From JBHJHK01 sp050330975 (lineage in GTDB: Bacteria; Pseudomonadota; Gammaproteobacteria; Competibacterales; Competibacteraceae): a stretch of DNA of 10,369 bases. Numbering within the stretch: position 1 is the stretch's first letter; every line of letters begins with the position of its first letter. The DNA lies in contig JBHJHK010000458.1 of NCBI GenBank assembly GCA_050330975.1, positions 1 to 10,369 of the forward strand. The letters are read 5' to 3'. The notes under the pieces are model-generated. The model did not search any database, was not told the origin of the DNA, and worked only from the letters and a program-made list of their open reading frames with translations. A program made the position numbers and the translations under genes. Positions 1 to 6,430 of this stretch are shown here, piece after piece.

Positions 1-2
1 CG

Positions 3-881
3 GGGCGCCTGGCGGCAGAGCTGCTGCAGGCCTTGGGTGAGCTGGGTTGTGCCCCCGAGAGCTACGCCATCCTCGATGTGAGCGGCGAATTGCGCCAACG
101 TCAACACCAAACCCTGAGGGATCTCGCCCCCACTTGGCTGCCCCGGGTCCGGTGGCTCGACGCCTGGCCCACCACCTGGCAGGGGGTGATGGTGGGCAAC
201 GAGGTGCTGGACGCCATGCCCGTGGAGCGGTTTGCCATCACCCCCCAAGGTCCCCGCCCCTGGCTAGTGGACTACGACGTCGAGAGACGGGGGTTTGTCT
301 GGCGCCTGGGGGCCGAGGACCCGGCGGTGAGCGAGGCCGTGGCCGCCATCGAGTCCGGGCTCGCCGAGCCCTTGCCCTTGGACTACACCTCCGAGTACTG
401 CCCCACCCTCAAACCGTGGTTGGCCTCTGCCGCCGAGGTGTTGACTCGAGGTATGATGTTGCTGGTGGACTACGGCTACTCGCGGCGGGAGTACTACCAC
501 CCCGAGCGCCGGGAGGGAACTTTGGTGTGCCACTACCGCCACCGGGTCCACGACGATCCCTTTTGCTGGCCCGGACTCCAGGATATCTCGGCCAATGTGG
601 ATTTTACCGCCGTGGCCGAGGCCGCCGTGGCGGCGGGTCTAGAGGTCGCCGGCTATACCCGCCAGGGCTGGTTCCTCCTCAACTGCGGCCTCGAAGGCGT
701 CCTCGCCGCCGCCGAGGCCCTGGCGACAACTGACGCCCAACGCCTGGCGTTGCGCCAACAGGTGGCCCAATTGACCCTGCCCACGGAAATGGGGGAGCGC
801 TTTAAGGTCGTGGCGTTGTCCAAAGATTTAGCCGAGCCTTTGGTGGGATTTGCCCGGGGCGACGACCGCCACCGGTTGTAG
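3..881 (+). CDS. MidA/NDUFAF7-type class I SAM-dependent methyltransferase (5' end outside the window)
   Basis: This is the C-terminal 292 codons of a COG1565/DUF185 protein. The frame is open to the left edge, and the family is usually near 390 residues, so about 100 N-terminal residues are missing. The first visible residues, GRLAAELL, fit the end of the glycine-rich SAM-binding loop. They are followed by the acidic strand YAILDVSGELRQRQ, the family signature GNEVLDAMPVERF (about visible residues 65-77), LVDYGYSRREYYHPERR, GLQDISANVDF and the C-terminal MGERFKVVALS. The eukaryotic homologue NDUFAF7 methylates an arginine of a respiratory complex I subunit. The bacterial role is less well established, so protein-arginine methylation here is inference. 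The LOG gene follows 55 bp downstream on the same strand and may share its transcript. The family call is firm; the substrate is not. Confidence 0.9.
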   Translation, partial: GRLAAELLQALGELGCAPESYAILDVSGELRQRQHQTLRDLAPTWLPRVRWLDAWPTTWQGVMVGNEVLDAMPVERFAITPQGPRPWLVDYDVERRGFVWRLGAEDPAVSEAVAAIESGLAEPLPLDYTSEYCPTLKPWLASAAEVLTRGMMLLVDYGYSRREYYHPERREGTLVCHYRHRVHDDPFCWPGLQDISANVDFTAVAEAAVAAGLEVAGYTRQGWFLLNCGLEGVLAAAEALATTDAQRLALRQQVAQLTLPTEMGERFKVVALSKDLAEPLVGFARGDDRHRL

Positions 882-936
882 GCCAGGGCAGCGCCCGCAA
901 ACGCCCAGATCAACCATCAACCCCGTCGAGGGCGCC

Positions 937-1665
937 GTGTCCCAGGGTTCCAACCGCCACCAACATCCCGGGCTAGCGCCCATCAACGACGCCCTGCTGA
1001 TTCGGGAATCCTGGAAGATCTTCCAGATCGTCGCCGAATTCGTCGAGGGCTTTGAGCGCTTGGCCCGCATCAAACCGTCGGTGAGCGTCTTTGGCTCGGC
1101 GCGCTTTGCCCCCGACCATCCCTTCTACGACCTGACCCAACGCCTGGCCAAGGCCCTCTCCGACGCCGGTTTTTCCGTGGTGAGCGGCGGGGGGCCGGGG
1201 CTTATGGAGGCGGCCAACAAAGGCGCCCAGGCGGGTAAATCCCTGAGTATCGGTCTCAACATCCAGCTGCCCCGGGAGTTCAAGGGCAACGCTTACCAAG
1301 ACATCGCCCTCTATTTTCGCCACTTTTTCTCCCGCAAAGTGATGTTCGTCAAGTACGCGTCGGCCTATGTGGTGTTGCCCGGCGGGTTTGGCACCCTGGA
1401 CGAGCTGGCGGAAATTCTCACCTTGATGCAGACCGGAAAGAGCCGCCGCATTCCGGTGGTTTTGGTCCATGAGCCCTACTGGCGGGACTTGATCCACTGG
1501 TTTCGCACCACCCTACTGGCCCACGGCGCCATCGACGGTGCCGATCTGGAGCTGTTCCAGGTGGTGGACGACCCCGATGCGGTGGTGGCGGCCATCTTCG
1601 ATTTCTACCAGGGCCGCGGTGTCGCCCCCGGTGGCGGCGAACAGCAGACCCTCATCGACCTCTAA
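937..1665 (+). CDS. LOG-family (TIGR00730) nucleotide 5'-monophosphate phosphoribohydrolase
   Basis: A 242-residue Rossmann-like protein of the LOG family, formerly misnamed 'lysine decarboxylase'. Visible signatures are SVFGSARF (residues 49-56), GGGPGLMEAANKGA (84-97), the catalytic-region SRKVMF (132-137) and the hallmark PGGFGTLDE (148-156). Family members hydrolyse the N-glycosidic bond of nucleoside 5'-monophosphates, releasing a base and ribose 5-phosphate. In plants and some bacteria the product is an active cytokinin; in most bacteria the likely role is nucleotide salvage. The N-terminal helical segment (about residues 18-46) is common in proteobacterial members. I chose GTG 937 because GAGG lies 5 bases upstream and the protein then has normal family length. 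A TTG at 850 would overlap the methyltransferase gene and add only low-complexity residues. Cytoplasmic; the exact substrate cannot be read from sequence. Confidence 0.9.
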   Translation: MSQGSNRHQHPGLAPINDALLIRESWKIFQIVAEFVEGFERLARIKPSVSVFGSARFAPDHPFYDLTQRLAKALSDAGFSVVSGGGPGLMEAANKGAQAGKSLSIGLNIQLPREFKGNAYQDIALYFRHFFSRKVMFVKYASAYVVLPGGFGTLDELAEILTLMQTGKSRRIPVVLVHEPYWRDLIHWFRTTLLAHGAIDGADLELFQVVDDPDAVVAAIFDFYQGRGVAPGGGEQQTLIDL

Positions 1666-1668
1666 TTG

Positions 1669-1695
1669 ATCATCGTATCCCTCATCATCATATCC
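1669..1695 (+). repeat. Short imperfect tandem repeat in the gap before the DUF2782 gene
   Basis: Two 12-base copies, ATCATCGTATCC (1669-1680) and ATCATCATATCC (1684-1695), differ at one position and have a 15-base period. They begin just after the LOG stop codon in an otherwise short intergenic gap. They are AT-richer than the surroundings, so they could belong to a promoter or operator region, but no -35/-10 pair is convincing. It may be a chance repeat. Confidence 0.35.
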
Positions 1696-1737
1696 GTTGG
1701 CTCGGTCCCTATGACGCCACCTGTGAGGAAATGCCCC

Positions 1738-2136
1738 ATGTCTCGTTTCATTGCACTCATCTTGGGAATGCTGTTGTGTTCGGGGGTTTTGGCCCAGGAG
1801 TCGGGGGTCGCGGGGGATTCCTCCCCGGCGGTCACCCTGCCCCAGTTGGGGGCATCGGCGACCACCCGTCCCGCCCGGAACCGGGGCGATACCGAGGTGG
1901 AAGCCGACGCCCAAGATCCCACCGGCGCCACCATTCGCCGCTATTACGGGGGCACGGTGGAGGAATACCGCCTCAACGGCGAGGTCCGGGAAATCCGAGT
2001 GCGCCCCGAGCGGGCGCCGGCGTCGTACTACCTGGTCAACCCCGACGGCGACCTCGGCGAGTTGGAGGGCAGCCGCCGCAGCCGCAACGACGCCCAACAG
2101 AAACTGATCCCCGGCTGGCGGGTCTTCAGCTGGTAA
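1738..2136 (+). CDS. DUF2782 family exported protein
   Basis: A 132-residue protein with a clear signal peptide: basic MSR, a hydrophobic stretch to about residue 16, and a probable signal peptidase I site VLA|QE after residue 19. After a low-complexity linker comes the DUF2782 core: TIRRYYGGTVEEYRLNGEV (65-83), IRVRP (86-90), SYYLVNPDGDLGEL (96-109) and the terminal IPGWRVFSW. This family is largely confined to gammaproteobacteria and is often seen near polA; its function is unknown. The pattern suggests a small periplasmic beta-rich protein. ATG 1738 is preferred over ATG 1711 because GAGGA at 1725-1729 is 8 bases upstream and the signal peptide then begins correctly. The gene is 72 bp downstream of the LOG gene and may have its own promoter. 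It is followed by a GC hairpin, suggesting that its transcript ends before the TRAP genes. Confidence 0.85.
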   Translation: MSRFIALILGMLLCSGVLAQESGVAGDSSPAVTLPQLGASATTRPARNRGDTEVEADAQDPTGATIRRYYGGTVEEYRLNGEVREIRVRPERAPASYYLVNPDGDLGELEGSRRSRNDAQQKLIPGWRVFSW

Positions 2137-2149
2137 ACCCCCCGGATGT

Positions 2150-2168
2150 CGCCCCCTGTGGGGGGGCG
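2150..2168 (+). terminator. GC hairpin downstream of the DUF2782 gene, possible terminator
   Basis: CGCCCCC (2150-2156) pairs with GGGGGCG (2162-2168) across a 5-base loop, starting 14 bases after the stop codon. No T-tract follows, so it is not a canonical intrinsic terminator. It could act as a weak or Rho-assisted terminator, or simply stabilise the mRNA 3' end. Confidence 0.4.
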
Positions 2169-2186
2169 GCGTTGGGCCTGCGACGC

Positions 2187-2192
2187 TATACT
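2187..2192 (+). promoter_or_regulatory. Candidate -10 element TATACT upstream of the TRAP genes
   Basis: TATACT matches the sigma-70 -10 consensus at 5 of 6 positions and lies 81 bases before the small-permease ATG, downstream of the hairpin at 2150-2168. No good -35 is present at 16-18 bases, so it would need an activator or be weak. The leader between it and 2273 contains no clear Shine-Dalgarno sequence. Confidence 0.3.
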
Positions 2193-2272
2193 CAGGGGCC
2201 GTTGGGGGTGGCGCTGGGCGTCTACCCTCGAGCGGTTTCACCGACAACACCAAAGGCCCCTGTCATCCCACC

Positions 2273-2845
2273 ATGGACAACATCCCTTCCTTACCCCGTT
2301 GGTTGGTCCGCACCAGCGACCTCCTCAGCGCCTTCGCCGAAGGTACCGGCCGCGTCGTCGCTTGGCTGACGGTCATCTTGGTTTTGGTGACCTTTGCCGT
2401 GGTCGTCATGCGCTACCAGTTCAATCGCGGCTCCGTGGCCCTCCAAGAGTCCATCCTCTACCTCCACGCGGCGGTGTTTTTGCTGGGGGCGGCCTATACC
2501 CTCAAGCGCGACGGTCACGTCCGGGTGGATATCTTCTACCGCGCCATGGGACCCCGGGCCAAAGCCGCGGTGGATTTGCTCGGCACCCTGCTGTTCTTGG
2601 GGCCCATGGCGGTGTTTATCCTCTGGGTGTCGCTACCCTATGTCCAAGACGCCTGGGCCATCACCGAGGGGTCGCGGGAGGCCGGTGGCTTGCCCTACGT
2701 CTACCTCCTCAAAACGCTGTTGGTGATTGCGCCAGTGCTCATCCTGCTCCAGGGCGTGGCCTTGGCGGCTCGAAGCTCGGCCATCCTCGCCGATCCCAGT
2801 CTCGCCCCAGAGCGGGGGGACAACGCCATATCCCAGGAGATCTAA
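2273..2845 (+). CDS. TRAP transporter small permease subunit (DctQ/FcbT2-type)
   Basis: A 190-residue inner-membrane protein with four hydrophobic segments, at about residues 29-47, 60-78, 100-120 and 145-167, as expected for DctQ. Characteristic motifs are VALQESILYLH (55-65), GAAYTLKRDGHVRVDIFYR (72-90) and EGSREAGGLPYVYLLKTLL (132-150). These resemble the COG4665 subgroup (mannitol/chloroaromatic-type systems). In TRAP transporters the small subunit pairs with the large permease to form a Na+-driven importer that depends on a periplasmic binding protein. ATG 2273 fits the family N-terminus although no Shine-Dalgarno sequence is visible. The large subunit begins 4 bp after this stop, so the two are surely co-transcribed. 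No binding-protein gene lies in the window. The substrate is unknown; an organic acid is the general family expectation. Confidence 0.92.
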   Translation: MDNIPSLPRWLVRTSDLLSAFAEGTGRVVAWLTVILVLVTFAVVVMRYQFNRGSVALQESILYLHAAVFLLGAAYTLKRDGHVRVDIFYRAMGPRAKAAVDLLGTLLFLGPMAVFILWVSLPYVQDAWAITEGSREAGGLPYVYLLKTLLVIAPVLILLQGVALAARSSAILADPSLAPERGDNAISQEI

Positions 2846-2849
2846 GACC

Positions 2850-4232
2850 GTGGAATGGATGGCGTTGGCGATGTTCGCCACCGTGTGCCTAGTGCTGTTA
2901 CTGGGCTATCCGGTGGCTCTGACCCTCGGCGGTGTGGCTTTGCTGTTCGCCTTTGTGGGCATCCAGGTGGAGTTGTTTGACCCCGCCTACCTACGGGCTT
3001 TCCCCAGTCGCCTCTACGGGGTCATGACCGCCGAGACCCTGGTGGCGGTGCCGCTGTTTGTGTTCATGGGGGTGATGCTAGAGCGGGCTCGGATCGCCGA
3101 GGAACTCCTCGACACCATGGCGTTGTTGTTCGGTCCCCTGCGGGGGGGGTTGGGAATTTCGGTGACGGTGGTGGGGATGTTGTTGGCGGCCAGCACGGGC
3201 ATCGTCGGTGCCACGGTGGTGACCATGGGGCTGTTGTCGTTGCCCACCATGATCAAACGGGGCTACGATCCGACCCTGGCCTGCGGCACCATCTGCGCCT
3301 CGGGGACCTTGGGTCAAATCATTCCCCCCTCCATCATCTTGGTGTTGCTGGGAGACCAGCTCAGCGCCGCCTACCAGCAAGCCCAGCTCAGCATGGGGAT
3401 TTTTGCCCCCGACACCGTATCGGTGGGGGATCTCTTTGTCGGCGCCCTGATCCCGGGGTTGTTGTTGGTGCTCCTCTACTTGGTGTATCTAACCGTCCTG
3501 GCCTTTATCAAACCCACGAGCTGTCCGGCTATCCCCGCCGCCGAGCGGCGGTTGGTGGGGGCCGGCCAGTTGGCGCTGCGCACCGTGGTGGTGCTGTTGC
3601 CCCCTTTGCTGCTCATCGTCGCCGTACTGGGCTCCATCATGGGGGGTATCGCCACCCCCACCGAAGCCGCGGCGGTGGGGGCGGTGGGGGCTATGCTATT
3701 GGCGGTCTTGCGGGGTCAATTCGACCTCAAGCGCCTCACCGCGGTGATGCGCTCCACCATGGAAGTGACCTGTATGGTGTTTTTTATCCTCGTCGGCGCT
3801 TCGATCTTTTCCCTGGTCTTCCGGGGGTTTGGCGGCGATGAGGCGGTGCACGCTTTCCTCAACGACCTCCCGGGGGGCGTCGTCGGGGCCGTATTTGCCG
3901 TCATGGTGGTGATGTTTTTGCTGGGCTTTGTGTTGGATTTTATCGAGATCACCTTTGTGGTGGTGCCCATCGTCGGGCCGATCTTGCTGGCCATGGGCCT
4001 CGACCCCATTTGGTTGGGAGTGATGATTGCCATCAACCTCCAAACCAGTTTTTTGACCCCACCCTTTGGTTTTGCCCTGTTCTACTTGCGGGGCGTGGCG
4101 CCACCTTCGGTCTCCACCATGGCCATCTACCGGGGCGTGGTGCCGTTTATCATCATCCAGTTGTTGGCGTTGGGGCTATTGGCCCTCTTTCCCCGGCTGG
4201 TCACCTGGCTGCCTGAACTGGTCTACGGCTGA
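2850..4232 (+). CDS. TRAP transporter large permease subunit (DctM/FcbT3-type)
   Basis: A 460-residue polytopic inner-membrane protein and the transport-catalysing subunit of the TRAP system. Conserved family motifs are present: GQIIPPSIILVLLGDQ (155-170), APDTVSVGDLFVGALIPG (186-203), GIATPTEAAAVGAVGA (266-281) and FLTPPFGFALFYLRGVAPP (401-419). The central insert ending FIKPTSCPAIP (219-229) is typical of the COG4664 subgroup. GTG 2850 was chosen because AGGAG at 2835-2839 lies 10 bases upstream; the next option, ATG 2859, would be 19 bases away. An upstream extension would overlap the small-permease gene. The coding sequence holds a run of eight G at 3142-3149, a possible slippage site. 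The gene ends just before tandem hairpins that separate it from the convergent DUF4404 gene. Confidence 0.93.
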   Translation: MEWMALAMFATVCLVLLLGYPVALTLGGVALLFAFVGIQVELFDPAYLRAFPSRLYGVMTAETLVAVPLFVFMGVMLERARIAEELLDTMALLFGPLRGGLGISVTVVGMLLAASTGIVGATVVTMGLLSLPTMIKRGYDPTLACGTICASGTLGQIIPPSIILVLLGDQLSAAYQQAQLSMGIFAPDTVSVGDLFVGALIPGLLLVLLYLVYLTVLAFIKPTSCPAIPAAERRLVGAGQLALRTVVVLLPPLLLIVAVLGSIMGGIATPTEAAAVGAVGAMLLAVLRGQFDLKRLTAVMRSTMEVTCMVFFILVGASIFSLVFRGFGGDEAVHAFLNDLPGGVVGAVFAVMVVMFLLGFVLDFIEITFVVVPIVGPILLAMGLDPIWLGVMIAINLQTSFLTPPFGFALFYLRGVAPPSVSTMAIYRGVVPFIIIQLLALGLLALFPRLVTWLPELVYG

Positions 4233-4245
4233 GGTCCCAAGGACC
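4233..4245. other. Small perfect hairpin directly after the TRAP large-permease stop
   Basis: GGTCC (4233-4237) pairs with GGACC (4241-4245) around a CAA loop. It starts at the base after the stop codon. It forms the first half of a double-hairpin region between two convergent operons and may contribute to termination or 3'-end protection. Confidence 0.35.
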
Positions 4246-4247
4246 CC

Positions 4248-4274
4248 CCGACCCCGCCCGCGGGGGGGGGTCGG
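4248..4274. terminator. Probable bidirectional terminator hairpin between convergent operons
   Basis: CCGACCCC (4248-4255) pairs perfectly with GGGGTCGG (4267-4274), and part of the GC-rich loop, which includes a run of nine G at 4262-4270, could pair further. The position is right for a shared terminator, between the TRAP large-permease stop at 4232 and the minus-strand DUF4404 stop at 4292. No T-tract flanks it on either strand, so efficiency is uncertain. Confidence 0.5.
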
Positions 4275-4291
4275 ACCGCCAAATGCCCGGG

Positions 4292-4582
4292 TCAAATGCC
4301 CATGTTACCCAAGGTCACCATGATGTTGCGCAGGGAGATCCCCAAGGCTGGGTGGGCGGCCTCGAAGCGGCTGATGGCGTCCTCCCAGGAAAACGCCGCC
4401 TCGGGGGGCTTGGGATCGTCGGGAGCCACGGCGAGTTCTGCCTCCACCCGATCCACCAACAGCGCTAGGTCGGTGCGGGTGGCGTCGTCCAAATGGGGGG
4501 TGGTGTCGATGTCCCGGCGCAGGGCGTCGAGGTGCTCTTTGAGGGCGAGGCGGGAGTCATCAGGGGGAGAGGGATCGTTCAT
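4292..4582 (-). CDS. DUF4404 family small protein
   Basis: A 96-residue soluble, acidic, mostly helical protein with no signal peptide or membrane segment. The N-terminal half (LALKEHLDALRRDIDTTPHL, residues 12-31) and the ending ISRFEAAHPALGISLRNIM...LGNMGI match the DUF4404 pattern: two helices, then a conserved E-x-x-HP-x-L segment and a terminal NMGI. The family's function is unknown. The start at 4582 gives the usual length; a short AAAGG lies 3 bases upstream, a weak ribosome site. It begins 14 bp after the pckA stop on the same strand and is probably translated from the pckA message. The longer open frame upstream overlaps pckA and is a shadow. Whether it acts with PEP carboxykinase is unproven. 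Confidence 0.8.
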   Translation of the reverse strand: MNDPSPPDDSRLALKEHLDALRRDIDTTPHLDDATRTDLALLVDRVEAELAVAPDDPKPPEAAFSWEDAISRFEAAHPALGISLRNIMVTLGNMGI

Positions 4583-4596
4583 GGGCCTTTGGTGGG

Positions 4597-6255
4597 TTAC
4601 ATGATGGGTTTGATGCCCAGGGCGGCGAAGTCGTGTTGGACGAAGTTGTCGTGAAACATCTGCCGCACCTTCTCGGCCTGGCGGTCGTAGGCCTCGGGGT
4701 CTTGCCAGGAGCGCCGGGGATCGAGGAGCTCTGCCGGCACGCCAGGGCAGGAGAGGGGCATGCGCAGTTTGAAGACCGGGTGGATGGCGTAGTCCACCCG
4801 CCCCCCGTGGAGTTGACCCGCCAGGGCGGCGTCGAGCATGGCTCGAGTGTGTTTGATGGGCATGCGGCGGCCAGTGCCAAAGGGGCCGCCGTACCAGCCG
4901 GTGTTGAGCAGCACGCATCGGGCCCGGTGGTGGCGCATCTTGTCGGCGAGTAACCGGGCGTAAACCGCCGGTTGACGGAGCATGAAGGGGGCGCCAAAAC
5001 AGGGGCTAAAGGCCGCCTGGGGCTCCTTCACCCCCACCTCAGTACCCGCGAGCTTGCAGGTGTAACCCGAGACAAAGTGGTACATGACCTGCTCTTCGTC
5101 GAGGATCGACACCGGGGGCAAAACCCCAAAGGCGTCGGCGGTCAGCAGCACGATGGTCTGGGGGTGGGGGCCTCGGGCGCCGGGGGCGATATTGGGGTTG
5201 CAGCTCAAGGGGTAGGCAAAGCGGGTGTTCTCGGTGATGGACCGGTCGCCCAAATCCAAAGCCTGGGGGTCAGTGGCGGCCAGGGGTTGGCCTTCCAGGG
5301 GGGGGACGTTCTCTATCAGGGTAAAGGGCATGGACAGAGCCTGGGCGATCACCGGCTCCGCCGCCTTGTCCAAGTCGATGAGCTTGGCGTAGCAGCCGTC
5401 CTCGAAGTTGGAGACCCCCTCATCCGTCCAAGCGTGCTCATCGTCGCCGATGAGTTGCCGGTTGGGGTCGGCGGACAGGGTGGTTTTGCCGGTGCCCGAG
5501 AGGCCGAACAAAACGGCGCTGTCTTCCTCGGTGCCCATGTTGGCGGAGCAGTGCATGGGCAGTTCGCCCCGCTCGGGGAGCAGGTAGCACATGACGGCAA
5601 ATAGAGACTTCTTCACCACCCCGCAGTAATCGGCCCGGCCCAACACCAGGATGATGCGGTGCTTGAAGTCGGTGATGACCGCCCGCTCGCTCAAGGTGCC
5701 GTCCCGGTCGGGTTGGCAGCGGAACGAGGGGACGTTGAGCATGGTCCAGCGCTTGGCCTCTTGGTCGTCGACGCCCGCTATGACCTTGGGAAACATGGTG
5801 TGGGCGAACAGGGCGTGGCTGGCGTACTCGCCGATGAAGCGGTAGGGGATGGCGTAGGCCGGATGCCAGCCGCAGTAGACGTTTTGCACGTAGAGGGCGG
5901 CCTGGCGGGCGTTGAGGTGCTGGACCACCCGGGCCAACAGGGGCTCAAAGCGCGACGGCTCAAGGGGCTTGAGGTCTTTTTTCCACCAGATGGTATCTGC
6001 CACCTCGGGCCAGGCGACGGCAAAGGTGTCTTGCACCCGGCGCCCGGTGCAGGTGGGGTGGCTGTTATAGACCAGGGGACCATGCTCGCCGAGGGCGGTG
6101 GCGTAGGCCTTGGGCGCGTCGTCGGGGCCATTTTTGTCGATGCGGCCGCGATCGTGGGCCAGGGCTTCGCGAAACAGTTGGGATTTGTCCAAGTCGACGC
6201 GATACTCGACGCCGTCGAGTCCAAAACGTCCCCTCAGTTCGGCGCGCAGATCCAT
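4597..6255 (-). CDS. pckA: Phosphoenolpyruvate carboxykinase (ATP)
   Basis: A 552-residue cytoplasmic enzyme converting oxaloacetate plus ATP to PEP, CO2 and ADP, the committed step of gluconeogenesis. The ATP-type signatures are plain: MHCSANMG (234-241), P-loop GLSGTGKTT (251-259), metal/nucleotide segment IGDDEHAW (269-276), ENTRFAYP (342-349), LTADAFGVLPPVS (371-383) and NTGWYGGPFGTGRR (451-464). Residues aligning with E. coli substrate and metal ligands appear kept: R72, Y210, K215/K216, H235, K257, T258, D271/D272 and R345. It is slightly longer than the usual 520-540 residues. The otherwise strong TGRSPKDK motif reads TGRRVQDT here, so this is a divergent subgroup. ATG 6255 is preceded by GAGGA at 6-7 bases spacing and gives a normal N-terminus; extension to 6459 adds nonconserved residues. 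It is divergent from hemH and followed by the DUF4404 gene. Confidence 0.95.
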   Translation of the reverse strand: MDLRAELRGRFGLDGVEYRVDLDKSQLFREALAHDRGRIDKNGPDDAPKAYATALGEHGPLVYNSHPTCTGRRVQDTFAVAWPEVADTIWWKKDLKPLEPSRFEPLLARVVQHLNARQAALYVQNVYCGWHPAYAIPYRFIGEYASHALFAHTMFPKVIAGVDDQEAKRWTMLNVPSFRCQPDRDGTLSERAVITDFKHRIILVLGRADYCGVVKKSLFAVMCYLLPERGELPMHCSANMGTEEDSAVLFGLSGTGKTTLSADPNRQLIGDDEHAWTDEGVSNFEDGCYAKLIDLDKAAEPVIAQALSMPFTLIENVPPLEGQPLAATDPQALDLGDRSITENTRFAYPLSCNPNIAPGARGPHPQTIVLLTADAFGVLPPVSILDEEQVMYHFVSGYTCKLAGTEVGVKEPQAAFSPCFGAPFMLRQPAVYARLLADKMRHHRARCVLLNTGWYGGPFGTGRRMPIKHTRAMLDAALAGQLHGGRVDYAIHPVFKLRMPLSCPGVPAELLDPRRSWQDPEAYDRQAEKVRQMFHDNFVQHDFAALGIKPIM

Positions 6256-6430
6256 GGAGCTTCCTCGGTGGTGGGCGGTGGTGGGGTTGGGGGGTGTCGC
6301 TGGGAAACCGTGAAAAATGGCAATGGTCGAGTGGGCTGTGGGCCGGTATGGTGGGTTATGATACTGAAATTTTCGCCATCGGGTCCCCGGACTCGGTAAA
6401 AAAAATGTCACCTGGTTGTCATTCGTTGCC
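6256..6430. promoter_or_regulatory. Divergent control region between pckA and hemH
   Basis: This 175-bp noncoding stretch must hold the promoters of both pckA (leftward) and hemH (rightward). The right half is AT-richer than the genes, with a run of eight A at about 6398-6405. TATGAT (6357-6362) is a 5-of-6 match to a -10 box for hemH, and the same spot read on the other strand gives TATCAT, which could serve pckA. No convincing -35 is placed for either, and I see no good CRP (TGTGA-N6-TCACA) or FNR (TTGAT-N4-ATCAA) palindrome. The region is supported by gene orientation; the individual elements are tentative. Confidence 0.5.

Noticed and set aside
850..936. N-terminal extension of the LOG protein from TTG 850
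   Set aside because: It overlaps the end of the methyltransferase gene and encodes low-complexity residues; GTG 937 with GAGG upstream gives the normal family length.
1513..2253. A 246-codon minus-strand open frame across the LOG and DUF2782 genes
   Set aside because: It overlaps two well-supported plus-strand genes and their gap, and its product is Pro/Gly/Arg-rich with no motif.
6301..6345. CRP-box look-alikes (CGTGA near 6309, TGTCA near 6406) in the pckA-hemH region
   Set aside because: Neither has a matching second half-site at the right spacing, so no operator is called.
5659..6399. A 246-codon plus-strand open frame over pckA and its upstream region
   Set aside because: Antisense to conserved PEP carboxykinase sequence and rich in Gly/Val with no domain; a shadow frame.
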